Of a stretch of DNA of 7,302 nt, positions 5,518-7,302 are shown piece by piece. The notes under the pieces were generated by a model. The model was given only the letters and a program-made list of their open reading frames with translations, made no database searches and was not told the DNA's origin. The first letter of the stretch is position 1; the number at the start of each line of letters is the position of its first letter. The translations under genes and the position numbers were made by a program. The stretch is from the NCBI GenBank assembly GCA_947452665.1, contig CANGEH010000104.1, forward strand, positions 1 to 7,302, given 5' to 3'. Source of the stretch: Caulobacteraceae bacterium (GTDB taxonomy: Bacteria > Pseudomonadota > Alphaproteobacteria > Caulobacterales > Caulobacteraceae).

Positions 5518-7227
5518 TTAAGGTTTTTTTGGACCCAGTGGGCGCTTGGTTGCGGCGGGCTTTTTCGGTCCCGTGGACCAGCTGTTCATTGGCTTTTTGG
5601 GGCCGGTGCGCACGCCGCCGGGCTTGGAGCGGATCACTTGCGCCGTCTTGGCAAGCGCCCGCGCCTTGGCCCGCGGTGATTTGGTGCCGCCGCCAGTACC
5701 CTTGGGCTTAGCCTTGACCTTGGGGGTTGGGGCTTCTGCAACCTCGATATCGGGCACAGCGACCGCCGCTGCCGCCCTTGCGGCCACGGTCGCGGCTGAG
5801 GCCTGGGCCCGTGCAGCCCGCTCACGGCTTGGCTTATAGCCCGCCCTTGCGGCTGGCTTGCCGTCACCATCGGCATAGGGATTGGCCCCAGACTTGATGG
5901 TGATGCGCAGGGGCACACCTGGGATATCAAAGCTTTCGCGCAAGCTATTGACCAGGTAACGGCGATAGCTTTCGGGCATTTCCGCCGCCCGCGAAGAGAA
6001 CATGACAAAGGTCGGGGGCCGCGCCTTGATCTGGGCCATGTATTTGGGCTTGATCCGCCGCCCGCCAACCGAGGGCGGGGCATGGCGCTGCATGGCCATT
6101 TGCAGCCAGTCATTCAGGTCGCGCGTCTTAATCTTGGTCGACCAGTCCTTATAGACCTTGCCCACCGCCGGCATGAGCCGCTCAACACCCTTGCCGGTTT
6201 CCGCTGAGAGGGCAATCACGGGCGTGCCGCGCACCTGGGGCAGCATGCGCTCGGCATGTTCGATAAAGGCGGCCAATTGCGCTTGTGGGTCCTCGACCAG
6301 GTCCCATTTGGCCAGCACAAACACAAGGCCCCGGCCCTCGCGCTCGATCAGGTCAGCAATCTGCAGGTCCTGGATTTCAAACGGGTGGGTTGCGTCCATG
6401 ACCAGAACCACGACCTCGGCAAAGGTAATGGCCCGGATGGTGTCACCCGTAGATAGCTTTTCCAGCTTTTCATGAATACGGGCCTTGCGGCGCAGGCCGG
6501 CTGTATCGACCAGCCGAATAGCCCGGCCTTCAAAGCTCCAATCGACCGGAATAGCATCGCGCGTGATCCCGGCCTCAGGCCCGGTTAGCAAGCGCTCCTC
6601 GCCGATCAGGCGATTGATCAGGGTCGATTTGCCAGCATTGGGCCGACCAACAATGGCGATGCGGATCGGCTTTTCATTATCGTCCTCATCCTCGTCGCTG
6701 TCTTCGTCAAAGCCGTCATCGGCGTCATCGATTGCGTCTGACACCACGCGCAGGGCGGCATAAAGTTCAGCCATGCCCTCGCCGTGCTCGGCGGAAATGC
6801 CGAGGGGCTCGCCCAGACCAAGCCGGAAGGCTTCCATGGTCCCGGCCTCACCGGCCCGGCCCTCAGCCTTGTTGGCCAACAGGATCACCGGCCGCGATTT
6901 GCGCCGCAGCACCTCGCCAAATAGGCCATCAAGTGGGGTGACCCCCTCGCGCGCATCCATAACGAACAGGGCAACATCGCATTCTTCAATCGCCAATTCA
7001 GTCTGGCGACGCATGCGCGATTCCAGGCTCTCATCGGTGACGTCTTCGAACCCAGCTGTATCGATCAATACCAGATCAAGGTCGCCGATGCGGCCCGTGG
7101 CAAAGCGCCGGTCACGGGTCACACCTGGCCGGTCATCGACAATAGCCAGCTTGCGCCCGGCCAGACGATTGAACAGGGTGGATTTGCCCACATTGGGGCG
7201 ACCGACGATCGCGACTTTAAGCGCCAT
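5518..7227 (-). CDS. der: Ribosome-assembly GTPase Der (EngA)
   Basis: Der is an essential two-domain GTPase that acts in the cytoplasm in late assembly of the 50S ribosomal subunit. The product has 569 residues, against roughly 440-490 in most bacteria. GTPase domain 1 has GRPNVGKS at 9-16 and DTAG at 56-59. An acidic linker follows at about 164-186. GTPase domain 2 has GRPNAGKS at 194-201 and DTAG at 241-244. A KH-like domain spans about 360-450. The extra length is a basic Ala/Lys/Pro-rich tail (451-569) with GPKKP three times, at 542-546, 553-557 and 565-569. The guanine-specificity motif reads NKAE (119-122) in domain 1 and AKWD (306-309) in domain 2, neither the standard NKxD. The start ATG (complement of 7225-7227) is backed by GAGGAGA about ten bases upstream. 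It converges on the plus-strand unit and follows the partial gene at the right edge by 50 bases, probably as one transcript. Confidence 0.97.
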   Translation of the reverse strand: MALKVAIVGRPNVGKSTLFNRLAGRKLAIVDDRPGVTRDRRFATGRIGDLDLVLIDTAGFEDVTDESLESRMRRQTELAIEECDVALFVMDAREGVTPLDGLFGEVLRRKSRPVILLANKAEGRAGEAGTMEAFRLGLGEPLGISAEHGEGMAELYAALRVVSDAIDDADDGFDEDSDEDEDDNEKPIRIAIVGRPNAGKSTLINRLIGEERLLTGPEAGITRDAIPVDWSFEGRAIRLVDTAGLRRKARIHEKLEKLSTGDTIRAITFAEVVVLVMDATHPFEIQDLQIADLIEREGRGLVFVLAKWDLVEDPQAQLAAFIEHAERMLPQVRGTPVIALSAETGKGVERLMPAVGKVYKDWSTKIKTRDLNDWLQMAMQRHAPPSVGGRRIKPKYMAQIKARPPTFVMFSSRAAEMPESYRRYLVNSLRESFDIPGVPLRITIKSGANPYADGDGKPAARAGYKPSRERAARAQASAATVAARAAAAVAVPDIEVAEAPTPKVKAKPKGTGGGTKSPRAKARALAKTAQVIRSKPGGVRTGPKKPMNSWSTGPKKPAATKRPLGPKKP

Positions 7228-7237
7228 GAACGCGCGG

Positions 7238-7244
7238 TCTCCTC
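7238..7244 (-). promoter_or_regulatory. der ribosome binding site
   Basis: The minus strand reads GAGGAGA about ten bases before the der ATG, a strong Shine-Dalgarno match that fixes the start at 7227. Confidence 0.65.
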
Positions 7245-7277
7245 AAATAATCTCAAGATCAGCGACAGTGCCGATCC

Positions 7278-7302
7278 TTAGCGAATGGCGATCAGATCGC
7301 CC
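7278..7302 (-). CDS. 3' end of an upstream minus-strand gene (possibly bamB)
   Basis: Reading the minus strand from the right edge, one frame gives GDLIAIR followed by TAA (complement of 7278-7280). An ending of this kind, Gly-Asp-Leu-Ile-Ala then a basic residue, resembles the last beta strand of PQQ-type beta-propeller proteins such as BamB, the outer-membrane assembly lipoprotein. BamB genes often precede der in proteobacteria. Only seven residues are visible, so both the existence and the identity of the gene are inferred from context. The 50-base gap to der holds its ribosome binding site and no clear promoter. Confidence 0.4.

Noticed and set aside
5281..5679. Open frame of 132 codons crossing the end of the dehydrogenase, the repeat element and the end of der
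   Set aside because: It overlaps two real genes and its middle is low-complexity Pro/Gly/Ser sequence encoded by the palindromic repeats. This is a typical spurious call.
4201..7302. CTAG tetranucleotide appears absent here but present about 11 times in the first 4.2 kb
   Set aside because: Counted by eye only. The right part is dominated by der, whose codon choices could explain it, and no other sign of foreign origin accompanies the change.

Overview
The window looks like chromosomal DNA from an alphaproteobacterium. The gene order radA-cvpA-purF-short-chain dehydrogenase, the protein signatures and the GC content (about 60 % by eye) all fit. Caulobacterales or a related order is my best guess, but it is inferred from family resemblance and was not tested by a search. 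Nearly every base is coding, and most genes are housekeeping genes.

Plus strand, 1-5354: five tightly packed genes read as one transcription unit. They are radA (DNA repair and recombination ATPase), cvpA (small inner-membrane protein), purF (first committed step of purine synthesis), a bile-acid:sodium symporter-family transporter, and a YciK-like short-chain dehydrogenase/reductase. The cvpA/purF junction is an ATGA overlap and the purF/transporter junction is a GTGA overlap. The other gaps are 17-56 bases, so no internal promoter is expected. The promoter of the unit lies left of the window.

Middle, 5355-5517: a 163-base gap between convergent genes. It is filled by a GC-rich, hairpin-forming repeat element with a 25-base sequence present in two exact direct copies. 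It is the only substantial non-coding stretch. It resembles the palindromic intergenic repeats common in alphaproteobacteria and may also serve as a bidirectional transcription end.

Minus strand, 5518-7302: der (engA), the two-GTPase-domain 50S ribosome assembly factor. Here it has an acidic inter-domain linker, unusual G4 motifs in both GTPase domains and a basic C-terminal tail of about 120 residues ending in a repeated GPKKP motif. Just upstream of it, at the right edge, are the last codons of another minus-strand gene, possibly bamB.

I see no mobile element, CRISPR array, tRNA, rRNA or defence system. The points worth a second look are the Der variations, loss of the Fe-S ligands in a PurF that still has a propeptide, the uncharacterised transporter coupled to purF, and the repeat element.
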